Source: Zantedeschia hybrid cultivar (lineage: Eukaryota; Streptophyta; Magnoliopsida; Alismatales; Araceae). Taken from it: a stretch of DNA of 64,000 nucleotides. Each line of letters opens with the position of its first letter. Position 1 is the first letter of the stretch. Shown piece after piece: positions 1-12,600 of this stretch. The translations under genes were made by a program, and so were the position numbers. The stretch is from assembly GCA_030544215.1 (NCBI GenBank), contig JARZZO010000003.1, positions 1,560,001 through 1,624,000 on the forward strand, written 5' to 3'. The notes under the pieces were generated by a model. It was not told the DNA's origin. It ran no database searches and worked only from the letters and a program-made list of their open reading frames with translations.

Positions 1-1200
1 AATCTACTTCAATGGAAGTCCAATCGAGCCACCATAAGACTTTTTGCTTCAGTAGCAATCATTGAGCCACCATTCACAACCAACGGTGACCTGCTTCCTC
101 AGCCCATCTGCTGCAGCTGTCTCTCCTCGAGTTGCAGAGTTATGCAATGGTGGCATGCCTCACCAGAATTGATATTCCCTCATGGAACATCTGGACGTTT
201 TGCAATGGCAAACCCAGTTTTCTACCCAACCCCTCTTAAGTTGTCATGCACACATAGTGGATATATGCTGGCCATCATGAGGCCACAAGTCATCACGGCA
301 GGCCTCAATTTCATGATTGAATAAATGATAGCTAGCCAAGTTTCATGCTGAACACATACCAGCCAAAAATCTCACACAAGCACATAACATTTGTCAATTT
401 GTCAAAATTTTGTGTTAGTCAAAATTTCATGGTAAACTTGCAATGCTTCACAACATCTCACACCGAACATCCAACACCTAGTCAAACTTAGTGATGTCCA
501 CATCGCACATGCAGTGGTGACCTCATCAGGTTGGTTTCAACACTTTAGTCAAATTGAGCAAAGTTTGCTTTGTGCATGTGGCAATTAGCCCCTTGGTTGA
601 GTTGCAATACTTAGCCACACACATCTAGCAACTACACCATTGGCTGGGTTTTCCATGACGAACCCTTAACAGCAACAATCTAACAAATGAACTAAAACAC
701 TTGACTTAAAATCTGCAATCACTGCAAACTGCATGGATGGATTATGAGCCTAACAGCATCAAGCACGCATTTACGTTTAGTCTTCACAGATTTATTTGGC
801 ATCATGACAAGGGGAATGCAGGGTTGTCCCCCATTAGGAATGTATCTTATTATCAGACACATAATGCATGCTCACAGGGAGGATCAAATTCAAAAGAACC
901 TAGAAAACACATTCCACTGGGAACAATCAAATTCACATGAACACAATACCATAGACCTCAAATTCAATGAACAAATTAAAAAAGAAAAATCCGAAAGTGT
1001 GCAACACAGGATGTACCAACACTTGCTTAATAGCCTATTTACAAATCTGACTCTAGTTTGTGCAACAAAACTCAAAACTTGCAAAACTTCTTATCAAACC
1101 GAGTAACTTTAACAGATGCACCATTTTGACATTACACGTCACATTACACTATATGTTTTACTAATACTCAGCTTGCCAGTCCGTAATGATCTATATCATC
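1..1200. other. AT-rich non-coding flank, no gene recognised
   Basis: I see no supported exon, RNA gene or complete repeat here. The short ORFs lack family motifs and splice context. It may be part of a long intron upstream of the first recognised exon of the coiled-coil gene at 2323, but nothing in the sequence proves that. Confidence 0.4.
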
Positions 1201-1612
1201 AAAGGCGGTCACGTCGGTCACCTAGGTGATGAAGTAGGTTGAGGTGAGCCAAACGCCTTGCCTCGCCTCATGTTCGCCTCACTCACCTAGGCACTTGCCT
1301 ATGATGTCTATGTCATATGCTTGTTTCTTTTTTAATTATGTCCTACACGCTATCAATTTTTCTTATTTTTGATGATTCCTAAGACCATCTACTACTTATA
1401 CAAGTAGTAGATGGTCCTAAGACATTACATGTTGGGCATGATCAATGCTCCTCAGAGTCTTCCATGTCTTGGATTTTTTTTTTTCTTGTATTGTCATTTT
1501 CTTCCTTCGTAGTGATTTATAAGAGAACAGATCACCTCAAACACTTAGGTGAGCACCTAGGCATTTGAAGCTGAGGCGAACCCCTGGCCACCTTGGTCAC
1601 CTCTCGCCTCTA
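1201..1612. repeat. MITE-like element with GGTCACCTAGG-rich ends
   Basis: Both ends are rich in related GGCG/GGTCACC/CCTAGGTG words in opposite orientation: AGGCGGTCACGTCGGTCACC at the left, and CACCTTGGTCACCTCTCGCC at the right. The centre is AT-rich. This is the layout of a small non-autonomous DNA transposon. No convincing target duplication is visible, so class and exact ends are uncertain. A perfect 15-bp hairpin lies inside at 1383-1416. Confidence 0.4.
1383..1416. repeat. Perfect 15-bp stem hairpin
   Basis: GACCATCTACTACTT (1383-1397) is followed by the loop ATAC and then its exact reverse complement (1402-1416). It sits in the middle of the MITE-like repeat and probably belongs to that element. 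Confidence 0.85.
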
Positions 1613-2322
1613 ACTACATAGATAATGATGAGCACAGATGTGCTCCAATGAGTACCCCGCTCCATAAAAACTTGCTTTTACTGCTTCACTCTTGGTCTAG
1701 ACTGTTTTCATAGTCTAGAGTACCATGAGAGCCCCTGGCTTCAAGAGCTTATACTATGAAAGCAATAAAGTAAGTTTTCTATTTAGCAGCTGTTATCATT
1801 AGACATCTGTCATTTCCAAGTCATTTCCAAAAATTGCCATGAGTTGAACTTAACACAAATATGTTACCAGTGATGTCAGCTGTGTAGCCAGTTGTTACAC
1901 TTTGAATCCAAAATTGGATTTCCGAAGCCATTCTTAGGTTATTGTAATAAAGGCTTTTGGATTGACCTTCCGATGTGTTATCACATATGAGAACATATTA
2001 GATTTTGTCGATGTGTGTAATGCACTTGTCCCTACGTTGGGTAAAATGCAGTTCCCATCACACTTTCTTCTTTTTGGTATAGTTATAATCCACAATTTGT
2101 TGCATTATAGGAGCTTTAGGGGGACTATGCACTAATATGGTTATACTGTTTGGAGGACTGATCCTAATTCATAGCATGTTAAGTTAGAATTTAGACATTG
2201 TCTGTTTACTCGATTCATCCTCTAAACTGGTCTGTTTTATTCCATTCATTTCTTCACTGGCATGTATTAATGGAGGATTATCTAAAAACTTTATGTATTT
2301 ATGGTTCTTGTTTTATAAGCAG

Positions 2323-3982
2323 ATTCATGGAGCATGGCTTCCTCCTTGGCTTGCAACTCATTTAGGCCATTGTCAGGTGTGTCCACATCTCCTTTGAGAT
2401 CTCGTGTGTGCAGCATAATTTTTCCTAATTCATCCTTCTTTTTGTAGGCTACAGCAGCAGCTCACTGGAATGAGCATGGGAAACCCTCCTATGATGCTTT
2501 TGCACAAAAGGTATTTTTTATCTGTTGATTCCAATAAGCATAAGTACAGATACGAAGAACCAACTTGGGAGGTCAACATTTCCGGTTTGGTGTTACAATC
2601 CTGGAACCTGGTTTCAGAACCTATTACAGTACCTAATGCGTGTGTTGTGGGACCTCGAAATATGGTGGAAGCGTATGTCTTGCATGCATCTGAGGTTTGG
2701 CCCAACCCCTTGTCTCTGGGGACTGTCCCATGCCATGAAAGGGGAGAGAGTGATGAGTATGAAATCATCATTTATGGGATGTTAGGAAACTTAGGGAACA
2801 AGTCTGGTGTGTGTAGTTGTTCAATATATGCGTCTTAAGGACTTTCAGTTTCTGCAGGTATCAGAAGTATTAGCTCAGGCACAGAAAAAGTTTGAACCAC
2901 ACTTGGAAACAGCTAAAGAAGTAAGTAGCTGCTTCTGCCAATTCCTGCACAAATTTGTCTTCGAAACATGTTTTGCAATGTTGGGAGGATCCTACTTTGG
3001 AGTACATTCCGCTACTTTCCAATCAGTACATCCCACTATAGGATGCAATAACAGAGCAATGAAATATACAGCTATGAGCTGGTTAATAATTGAAGGTTAT
3101 GATCTCCATTTTTGAATAAAAATTCTCATGCTATTGTAATTTACTTCACTTACTCAACAATGTCTTGTGGATGAATCAGGCCTGTTTTTTCTTCTTATGT
3201 GTTCTCTAATTTGTAGATCAAAAATTGATTTGTTTAACTTTAGTTTACCTATTAAATTTCTCCCTCTTTATTTCTATTTTATTTTGTGAAGAAATGGATT
3301 CCCACCTTGAAGCAACATTGGGTGACAGCCAGAACCTCAGCTGAACCTCATGTGGGGAAAGTGCAGACTATTTTAAAGCCTTACACGGAGCAAGTTGTCT
3401 ATGCTAGTGAGAATTTTCTTAAATCAGCAACAACATACCATCATCAGGTATCATCATTTTCTCATAAGCATCATATATTTGCTTACCATTTTCACTGAGG
3501 CAAAATATAATGGATTGGAATTCTTAGATGAGTTCTCAATGGTTAGTGCCATCAATCACTTGTATAGTTGTTATTCTAGGTCCAATCAGCTGTCAAAGGG
3601 ATGCTAGAGAAACATGAACTGACAAAGGCTCTTGCAACAGAGGAGATTGTGTGGTTTGCTGTATGTATTTTCTTTTTAATTTTCTTGTCTTAGCCCTTTA
3701 GTAACTTGCCTTTTTTATTTCATTGTTTCTTTATTAATCTGCGGCTGTAGGCTTCTGCTTGCTTGGTCCCCATTTTCCTTACATATCGATGGTTTTCATC
3801 TACATTAAGGTCAGTTGATCTCTATAATATTGACCAGTCTTGTCATTTAGTGTCCTTTCCTGTGCCTGATATTCAGCACTGCTTTCCTGCTCTTTTTCTC
3901 TGCAGTCAAAAACCGAGAAGCACCCAAAAGAGATGCAAATCATGCTTCTCATAGGCACAAGAGCAGAAATGCTGAAAAATAG
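2323..3982 (+). CDS. C-terminal exons of a coiled-coil protein (At4g31340/At2g24420-like), 5' partial
   Basis: Seven small exons with GT-AG borders read in one direction: 2323-2376, 2448-2510, 2858-2920, 3292-3447, 3580-3660, 3751-3809 and 3906-3982. They encode HGAWLPPWLATHLGHC, AHWNEHGKPSYDAFAQK, KKFEPHLETAKE, KWIPTLKQHW...LKPYTEQVV...SATTYHHQ, LATEEIVWFA and a hydrophobic segment (ACLVPIFLTY), then a basic tail. From memory this order matches the C-terminus of the plant 'myosin heavy chain-related' family: PH-repeat helices, one membrane segment, Lys/Arg-rich end. The N-terminal part lies outside or in unrecognised exons upstream. Two oddities: the exon at 3292-3447 joins two motifs that are separated by several PH repeats in relatives, and the usual basic tail (RDANHASHRHKSRNAEK) is one base out of phase with the obvious splice junction. 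It is a diverged paralogue or an early pseudogene. Confidence 0.6.
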
Positions 3983-5808
3983 AATGGCAAAGGTTTTCAG
4001 ATCTCCGTCATTTCTCTTATGATATCCATAGTGTTGAAGTACACTATAAATTTAACTCATCTGCATTTTTGTCATCTATGTTCCTGATAATTGAAGGAAA
4101 ACTTCTCAGATGATTATTTAAGGTTTTCCATATGTTTGTTATAATCTTCTCAGTTAAATGATATGAACTAGTCTCATCACTTGTATATCAGGGTGATCAT
4201 GTATTTGTACTCATGATCAAAATAAGGCAAAGAGCTATTTGAAGGTACTAAGTGCTGAAACTGAAGTTAACATTTAAGTTAGTTCCATTGTTTATGGGTA
4301 AAAAATAAAAATGTTGTAGGTCAAGTTGACAAAAAGATTCAAGAGGTGATATAAAAGGCTGCTTCTCATTTTCAAGAAGAAGGAATTGAGTTTGTAGTGG
4401 TCTATCTACTTTTATTCCAACATTTTTTTTACTTTTTTGGTTTACGTTTTGTCTTTAGGAAGTCATTCCTCCACACTCCAATGGGGTCCCTTCTCTTTTT
4501 CTTTGTGATGGCCAGATTAAGTGCTCTGTGAATCTTCCTATTTGACTGTGTTGAAATTTTTAGTGGATCATGTCCTATTTGAATTTTCTTCTTTGAGTTG
4601 ACTGGTGGCCCATCATATCCTTCTTTCCATGGACATATTTTTATGCATTTCTTGCCTAAAGGGGGTTTCCATCCATTGGTCATTGCACAAATTCAAATTC
4701 AACTAAAGCAAAAAGTCAGGGATCACTTTAAGGGTAGGACAACATATATTAGTTTTAGAAGGCTACATGCCGTTGTTTTTTCAATAATACACTACCTTAC
4801 ATGTTTTCTTGCAAGGCACTTGATATTTGAGGATGCATTATGCATTCTCCTAGGGCTGCAACTGTAAGGAACTATTTGTAAAAGTAGGATATATTTTTTT
4901 AAGAATGTATTCTCTTCTTTAGCAATTTTTTGTGCTTAAATAAATCTATAAACTGTCGTTAGACATTGAAATTGCTCCTGTTTGCATCCATTCTCTTGGA
5001 AGCCAAGGTACACACAGCAATCCTGAATAGTTTTATTTCATGTAAGTTGTTTTCTCTTTGTGCTCTTACTCGTCATACAAGGGATTTAATCGTCTATTGA
5101 TATCATTAAATAAGACTATCTTATTTGAATGCATGGGAAGTTTCTGAAAACATTATTAACTGTTCTACTTGACATGCATTTTCTGTAGCTTGTGGCCTGG
5201 ACTGCCCAGTATGTATGCATGTTAAAATGCAGCACTTGCCCTTCCAACTTGTTCTTTTTTCACTCTTTTCGACTAATCATATGTTTATTTGCTTTCTTTT
5301 GGTGTAGTTTAATCTGAATCTATAATAATGATTGCACATGGAAATATTACAAAGTAGAACTGACAGAATAAGCACAAATAGCCTCCGAAGATAAGGTTGT
5401 AATGGCATCAGTAGTGTTGCTCATGCTAGCTCTTCATTCATGCTGCATTTCCAATGAGTAGTGTCTAAGCCACAGATTTGATCTTGCACCCTTTGCGCTT
5501 GGACTCCCGATTCCTGTGGTCTACTATAGAAATCTGGTATCATGCGTGCCCATGTGGTTCCTGAAACTTTGCATGGGATACCATAGCATGCAAGTTGTAG
5601 GGGGTTTCCAATAAACTGCCTTCTTTTTTGAAGCGCTTATGAGTGAAAGTGCTTGCTGAGGCAGCTTCCAGCATGCAATCCTGTTCATTGATAAGTATCA
5701 AAATGGTCGCTTTTTGAGCATCCTGATTTTTGTTTACATTTTTGTGATACCCAAGACACAATAACATGATCTGTTCATTTTGTGTCCAGTACTCTTATGT
5801 GCTTTGAT
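3983..5808. other. Non-coding, probably 3' flank of the coiled-coil gene
   Basis: AT-rich sequence with many T-runs. No ORF has recognisable motifs and no repeat family was identified. The 3' UTR of the upstream gene presumably ends in the first few hundred bases. Confidence 0.4.
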
Positions 5809-6299
5809 TATAGTAGTCAATCCCTTCCTGTTCCGGCCTGTCCCAGCCAGGACGTCCCGTCCTGGTGAGAAAATGGAATGGTACAGTTTCTTGTCTATCC
5901 TAACAGCTGTCCCGTTCTGTCCCTGCCCGTCACAGCCTGTCCCACTCTGTTCCAGCCCGTCCCAACTTGTCCCAGTCTATCCCAACTAGAATTTATATTT
6001 TAACTTGATATTTTTTCAACCACTTAAACTCCTTGTAAACTTATTTTGAGGTTCATTTGATTAATATCCTCCTTTATAAACCCATGAATCCATCCTGAAT
6101 ACTTTTATTGCATTAATTTTATCTTATTTCAATGTTTATATGTTTATTTTTCATATCATTTATTGTACACATGTCTTATATTTATTAGAATATGTACAGA
6201 AAAAAATTCCGAGACAAGACACCGGAATCATCTCGGACACCATAACGTCCCATCTAGTAGGAAGATGCGACAGAGACCAGGATGGGATTGACAACTATG
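5809..6299. mobile_element. hAT-type MITE, family ATAGTWGTCAATCCC, copy 1
   Basis: The left end TATAGTAGTCAATCCC is inverted at the right end (GGGATTGACAACTATG). The interior is a C/T-rich run of GTCCC words, then AT-rich sequence, then GTCCC words again. Flanking 8-mers GCTTTGAT (5801-5808) and GCTCTGAT (6300-6307) match at 7 of 8, as expected for an aged hAT target duplication. Two more copies are at 33213-33665 and, in reverse orientation, 48792-49244. Confidence 0.8.
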
Positions 6300-6549
6300 G
6301 CTCTGATTGACAGATATGTGATTCTCAAAAATATGATCAGAATGCCTTCTTCCCCTAAAAGAGATCATGACGTTAGAATAACTATTCTCTTGGATTATTT
6401 CTTAACTGTGATTGTTGTTATTTTTGCATAACTGCTACTGTGAATGTATGCATTTCTTAGGGATGTGAACTTTTGGAGGTCTTATAGTTTTCCAATGGCT
6501 ACCTTCTGTTATTTTTTTTTTTTCAGACTGCTTGATTTTCTTTGTGCAG

Positions 6550-6672
6550 ATGGAGATTGCATGCCATGGCACACCAGCGATTTCTGGAGCTCAAAATTGG
6601 TCTTTGTTGAGGGAGCTTGGACCTGAATTTGCGGCAAATCCCACTTCGAAACGGTCAAGACATACAGGATAA
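6550..6672 (+). other. Possible terminal exon, gene unknown
   Basis: After a long pyrimidine tract and TTTGTGCAG, an open stretch of 40 codons beginning MEIACHGTPAISG runs to a TAA and contains LRELGPEFAANPTSKRSR. The composition looks coding and the acceptor is good. I do not recognise the protein and cannot place any partner exon, so this could be the last exon of an otherwise unrecognised gene or chance. Confidence 0.25.
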
Positions 6673-7280
6673 GAAGACTTCTACGCTAAGTTCCTTTTCT
6701 TATAGGAACCCGTGAATATGTGCAGCCTTGGCGCTTGTTTATTTCCCAATTTATTCTTTTACCACTAAGTTTCGTCTTTCCTTTCCCTATATTCAATTTT
6801 GCTAGATCCACAAGGTAGCCGTACGGTCTGTTCTATGGCCTTTTTCTTCATTTTCAGCTTTTTCTTATTGTTTTGCTTGCATACGATGCACCATATCATC
6901 GTTGTCTATGGTGAATTTTGTGGATCGTTACTGCATTGCATTTTCTGCCAGTGAACGGTTTAGAAAACGTTGTCATTATTTGATTGTAGAATATATGTGA
7001 ATTTAGCTGCATCCTCCAGTCTTGTCTTACTATGCCCAATTATCTCATTTTTGTCCTTTCTCAAATTCTTCTATCCACCTCAATTCAAATTTGATCACAG
7101 TTTTTAATGAGTGACGTACGAATGACGGTGCACTTGATTGAAGCATTGAGTTTACTTTTTTCTCGATCATTGTTTAGAAAGGTGGCGCCTTCAGTTATTA
7201 AGGCATACTACTCAAGATAAGGAGCTAGAAAGACATTTGAGGCATGTACTTCAGGCTGCTTGGTGGAGGCTTTTATCAAT
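6673..7280. other. Non-coding spacer
   Basis: AT-rich with no supported gene. Its last nine bases, TTTATCAAT (7272-7280), are the left target duplication of the Mutator-like MITE that follows. Confidence 0.4.
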
Positions 7281-7657
7281 GAGTAATACTTGTTGCACTA
7301 AAGGGAACAGTGTAATTAAGATCATGAAGCATTGCAGGTTTTTTTTTTTTACTTGATTTTTTTTGCTTTTTAGGACGTCTGATCAAAAATCGGAGGGTAC
7401 ATCCGAGAAGTTCGGGTCGGCTCCGATCTTGCTATATTTGTTTTTTTGAAATAAATAATATTTTTTATTGCACAAAAATCAAGGTGGGTACTAAAAATAT
7501 TTTTTAAAAAATAATATACAGTCAGGTCGGAGTCGGCCCGAGCTTTTCAGATGTACCTTCGGATTTTTGATCGGATGTTTCAAAAAAATAAAAAAAATAA
7601 AAATCGATAAAAAAAAAACTCATTCCAATGCCATCCGATCAATAAGATTGGTTCTCC

Positions 7658-9698
7658 GGAGGCATCAGGTTGAAGGCGGGTTTCCGGTAGATAGAGATGT
7701 GTGCATTCGCTGCTTGGGGAAGGGCCACCAAGCGGTTGTGTGTAGAGATCCTGTCCGGTGCCTCCATTGCAGAGAAGCAGGCCATAGAAGGAGACACTGT
7801 CCTCTTCTTCGGCAGCCGATTAGCAAATCAGAAGGGAGCGTCAGACAGGACCAGTTGGCGGGTGGCCAGACTGTTGCTTTTGGTGGAACGAACAGACTGA
7901 AGATCCTTCCTGGAGTGGTGGAAATTCCGTGGTCAGCCGAGGTTGAACCAGCTAAAAGATTGTTAGAAAGCTATGTCGTTATTTCATTCCGGGAGAACAA
8001 CAAGGAGGAAGCTGTAACTGATGAGGTAGTGAAGATAAGGCTGCAGGAAATCTGGCCGGAGGTCAATTCTTGGTGCATTCGTAGGATTGATATTAGCTCT
8101 TTCCTGGTAAGAACGGATTCAGAGTCGTGGAGAAGCTTTGTTTGCTCCACTGGGAGGTTCGAGGTGAAGGAAGGTGTTTCTGCATTCGCTTCACCGTGGA
8201 AGGTCGAGGTTGGCACTGACCCGGCAGAGGACGGTATCGAAGTGTGGTGTAAACTCTTTGGAGTGCCCCTCCACCTCTGGAATGTTAATTCGTTCCAAGC
8301 TATCTGCTCCAAGTTTGGGAGACTTAGAGAAGTAGATGGTAAGTGGCTCAGAGGGGATAATCTCTCTTTTGCTCGGGTTAAAGTCTCCGTGGATCAGACT
8401 GAAGGTATCCCGGATAAAATCAAGATTTCAGCGATGGGTGCTGCATTCTGGGTACGTGTTGAGAAGGAAAACCCTGGTTTGACTAAACAGCCTGAGCGAG
8501 ACTGGTCCTGGGCAGATGTGGTGAGCGAGTACAGAAGATACAGACAAAGAAGAGATGGCAATGCTGGAACAGGGGAGCGGGCTGCGGCACAAAGCTGGAA
8601 CAGGGGAGCGGCTTCTATCCTGTTCTTGAGGGAGCTGGGACTGAGTCTGAGAATGCTCCCAACTTGACGAACTCAGTTGAACTGAGTCAATTGGAAGCGA
8701 AGAGTCAGACAAGATTCAAAATGAGCATTCATGGTGGCAGCGGTCCTAGGCCCCATGAGGGTAAAGGAGTTCTTGGAAAGGGCCCAGATCCCTCGAGCGG
8801 CGGAACTGAACAGACTTTTGCTTTTGGAGATGGTGCAAGCCTCTTAAATGGTCTGGAGGAAGCCCAATATGGTGGTCCTGTGATGAATTCGACGAAGTCC
8901 ATCCAAGAGCGTGACGGTTGTGGGGTGTCGGGCGAGGAAGATGAACAGGTTCGGGGTCGGATTCTGGATCCGGGTTTAGACGGGGTCCATTATGACCCAT
9001 TCGGTTTGGATCCTGACTTAACTACGAACCGGGCTTGTTCTGGACCGGTCCGGGGGTCTGTTGTTAACCCGGCTCTGGGCTGTCGTCTTCTTCCCCGAGC
9101 GTCTGCAAATGGAACCCGACGAGGAAAATAGAGTATCGGGCGGGAGGTTCCTCCGAACCACAGAGCGACGACTTCTCCCTCAAATGCTCTGGTTTGCATT
9201 GAATCTCCATTGGGGATAGACCAGGCTGAGAATGTAGAGTTGCGTGTTGACTATTTGGAGGAAGCCAGACAGATCAATGAGGAGTCATTTACATCGACTG
9301 GCAGACAGGTTGGTATGAAAGAAGAGTGCTTGAATGGGGAGAGGAATACAGGGAAGCTGCAGGAAGTTATACTGAATGCTCAGATTGTGCCCTATATTCC
9401 GAGTGAGGTGCCGCTGGCAGTACAGAAAGCTTCTGATGAAGATGTTTGGATGAATGAAATTATCCTGTTGGGCCAACGCATTAGTGTGTCCTTTGCTGGC
9501 AGGGAGGTTATGATCTTAAGCTTTCTGAAGAAACTGAGAAGGCATGATGCTCTACTCCATTCAAATAAAAGGAAGGGAGCGGGTGGAGGAATAAAAATAG
9601 GGAAGAGGGAAGCTAATTTTGTGAAGAACAATGAAATTGTGGATACTCTGAGAGGGAAGAAGCTCAAGGAGGAGGGGAGGATCACTACTTTACCATGA
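7658..9698 (+). pseudogene. LINE A1 ORF1 (nucleic-acid-binding Gag-like protein), frameshifted
   Basis: Two CCHC zinc knuckles lie near the N-terminus (CIRCLGKGHQAVVC and CLHCREAGHRRRHC). They are followed by a region resembling DUF4283 (IWPEVNSWCIRRID...GVPLHLWNVNSF...FGRLREVDG), then a long low-complexity linker and a conserved C-terminal block (VLSFLKKLRR-type). The start is lost by 5' truncation; the frame is open by chance into the flanking DNA from 7567. The first frame ends at 8667, just after a repeated GCTGGAACAGGGGAGCGG (about 8563 and 8598). The rest continues in the -1 frame with one stop at 9129-9131. The last codon overlaps the ORF2 start as ATGA. ORF1 would package LINE RNA. 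Confidence 0.85.
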
Positions 9699-12600
9699 AC
9701 CTGGTTTCATGGAATATCAGAGGTTTCAATGGGAAGAGCAAGGTGAGAGCAGTGAGGGACCTGGCGCTATCTCTCCAGGTGGACTGCATTTGCCTACAAG
9801 AGACTAAAATGCCTAGCTTGGACAAGGGCATCTCAGACAGGTTGAGTGGGACGAAACTGAACCAGGCGGCTGTCCTCCCTGCAGATGGAGCTAAAGGAGG
9901 CCAGGTGATATTATGGAATGGGGATAAATTTGAAGGGAATATATGTGATATGGGCACTTATAGCATCTCGGTGTCTTTCTCATGCAAGAATAAAAGAACA
10001 AATAATGAAAGATGGATTATTACTTCAGTGTATGGGCCTCATACTGAACAACAGAGGGTGTCCTTTTTTGAAGAGTTGTACAGACTGCACTCCTTGTTTG
10101 CTGAAGCCTGGTGCATCATGGGGGACTTCAACTGTGTTAGGTATCCCTGGGAAAGGTCTGGGAGGCAGAAATGGAGCAAGGATATGGAACTCATCAACCA
10201 ATGGATAAGGGAGGTCAAGCTAATGGACATGGAAATATCGAACAGGAAATTTACATGGTCTAATCTTCAACAAGCCAGCACACAGTCAAGAATAGATAGA
10301 GTATTAATTTCTGCAGAATGGTTCAGGAGATTCCCTTTGACAAATGTTAAGGGGCTCTGTAGATCGGTCTCTGATCACATCCCTCTGCACCTCAGGATGG
10401 AGGACAAGAAGGTAGGGTTCAGAACTTTCAGATACGAGCTGAAGTGGCAGAAGGAAGCTGAATTCAGAGATTTGGTGAGGGATTGGTGGAATCAGGCACC
10501 AAAGGCAGGTTCTGCAATTCAGAGTTTCCAGGAGAAACTTAAATGGACTAGGAGATGTATGAAACAATGGGCAAAAAAGAAATTTGGAAGGGTTTCAGCA
10601 GAGAGGCAGACTATGATAAGTAAAATTGAAAAGCTGAAGCTGAAAAGTGAGTCTGGTGATTTATCCACACAGGAACTGCAATCCTTGAAGGATCTCAAAA
10701 AGGCTTATAATGAAGAACTCTTGAAAGAAGAAATCAGTTGGAAACAGAGGGCAAAGGAACACTGGCTAAAGGAAGGAGATAAAAACACTTCCTTTTTCCA
10801 TGCTGTGGCTAGTGCCAAGAAGAGATTTTTGACCATTGAGCATATCAAGGAAAATGGAGCAGTCATTGAAGAACCTGAGGAAATCAAGACAAGGTTTGTT
10901 GCCTTTTACAAGAACCTTTTTTCAGAAGACCACCCTCTCAGGCCCCATCTACAAGAAGGGGTGCTCCCTGTGCTAGAAGCTGTTGATGCTGAACAGCTGT
11001 GTGAACCTTTTTCAGAAGAAGAAGTCAAAACGGCAATATTTAGTATGGATCCCAACAAAGCTCCAGGCCCTGATGGTTTTTCCCTTGGTTTCTACCAATT
11101 TTGTTGGGATATTATCAAGACAGATGTGGTAAAATTTGTCCAAGAGTTCCACGAAAGGCCGGAAGGGATTAAACTTGTTAACTCCACTCATATTGTCCTG
11201 ATCCCGAAAACAGAGGGAGCTGATAGAATGGCTGATTTTCGACCCATTAGCCTTCTCAATGGATGTTACAAAATCATTACCAAGATCCTAACAAACCGGC
11301 TGAAGAGGGTCATCCATAAGCTAGTGGGGATCAACCAGTCAGCCTTTGTGCAAGGAAGATTCATCCTGGACAATTTTATGGCTGCTCAGGAAGCCATTCA
11401 CCACTACAAGATCAGACACAAGCAAGGGGTGTTGGTTAAGCTTGATTTTGAGAAGGCCTATGACACAATCAACTGGAACTGTCTATTCAAGACTATGGAG
11501 ATCATGAGATTCAATACTAAATGGATAAGATGGGTAAGATGTTGTATTTCCTCCTCCAGATTCTCGGTGCTGATCAACAGAGAGCCATGTGGATTTTTTA
11601 ATAGCTCAAGAGGATTAAGACAGGGAGATCCTCTCTCTCCCTTTCTTTTTCTGCTTATTGGACAGATTTTGAGCACCCTTTGGGATAATGCAGCTCAACA
11701 AGGTTTGGTGGAAAGATTCAGGATTGGTAGAAGCCATATCCACTTATCTCATCTTCAATTTGCAGATGACACTATCATGTTCACACCTGGTAGCATGAGG
11801 ACATCCAGAATATAAAGAGTCTGCTAATTTTGGTGGAAATAATCATGGGATTGAAAATCAATTATGAGAAATCTGAAATTGTTGGGCTGAACATGACTCA
11901 GCAAAGGGTACAGGATATTGCAAACTCCATAAAGTGCAAAGTAAGCAACTTTCCTATCAAATATTTGGGGCTGCCCCTATCGAATGGTGTCACTAGGGTC
12001 AGGGACTGGGATGGTCTCATTAAGAAATTTGAGAATAGGCTGGAAGGATGGAAGAGTAACTTTCTGTCTGGAGGAGGGAGATTGATCATATCCAAGTCGG
12101 TTCTTTCTTCATTGGCCTTATACTACGCTTCTGTTTTGAAAATCCCTAGAACCGTGGAAAAGATTATTGAATCAGCTAGGAGCTCCTTTTTTTGGGCAGG
12201 AGGGAAAAGGGAAAAGAGAGGTATGCACTTGATCGCTTGGAAGAATGTGTGTAAGAGCAAGGAGCAAGGAGGCATTGGGCTTTGTGGGATTGCCATCTTC
12301 AACAAAGCCTTGTTAGCTAAATGGTTGTGGAGAAGAGGAGAGTATCCGGATGCTCTTTGGGCTATAATTGTCAATGACTTGTACTTTCATGGTGAGAGTA
12401 AATGGAGTTTCTCCCATTCATCAAGATATAATTTATCTCCCATATGGAGGAATATCCTTAAGTGTGCTGATTTCATGGTCACCTCTTGCGAAGCCCAAGT
12501 GGGTAATGGCAGGGACATACGGTTTTGGAAGGACAAATGGTGCTCCAATCTGGATTTGACTGTGGTTTTCAGCAATCTTTTCAGCATTGCCCAGAATAAG

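Noticed and set aside
4429..4867. Facing 84- and 89-codon ORFs
   Set aside because: No motifs, AT-rich composition, antisense to each other and without splice support.
7567..7657. ORF start of LINE A1 ORF1 at the upstream ATG
   Set aside because: This ATG lies in the MITE outside the LINE's target duplication. The frame is open into it only by chance.
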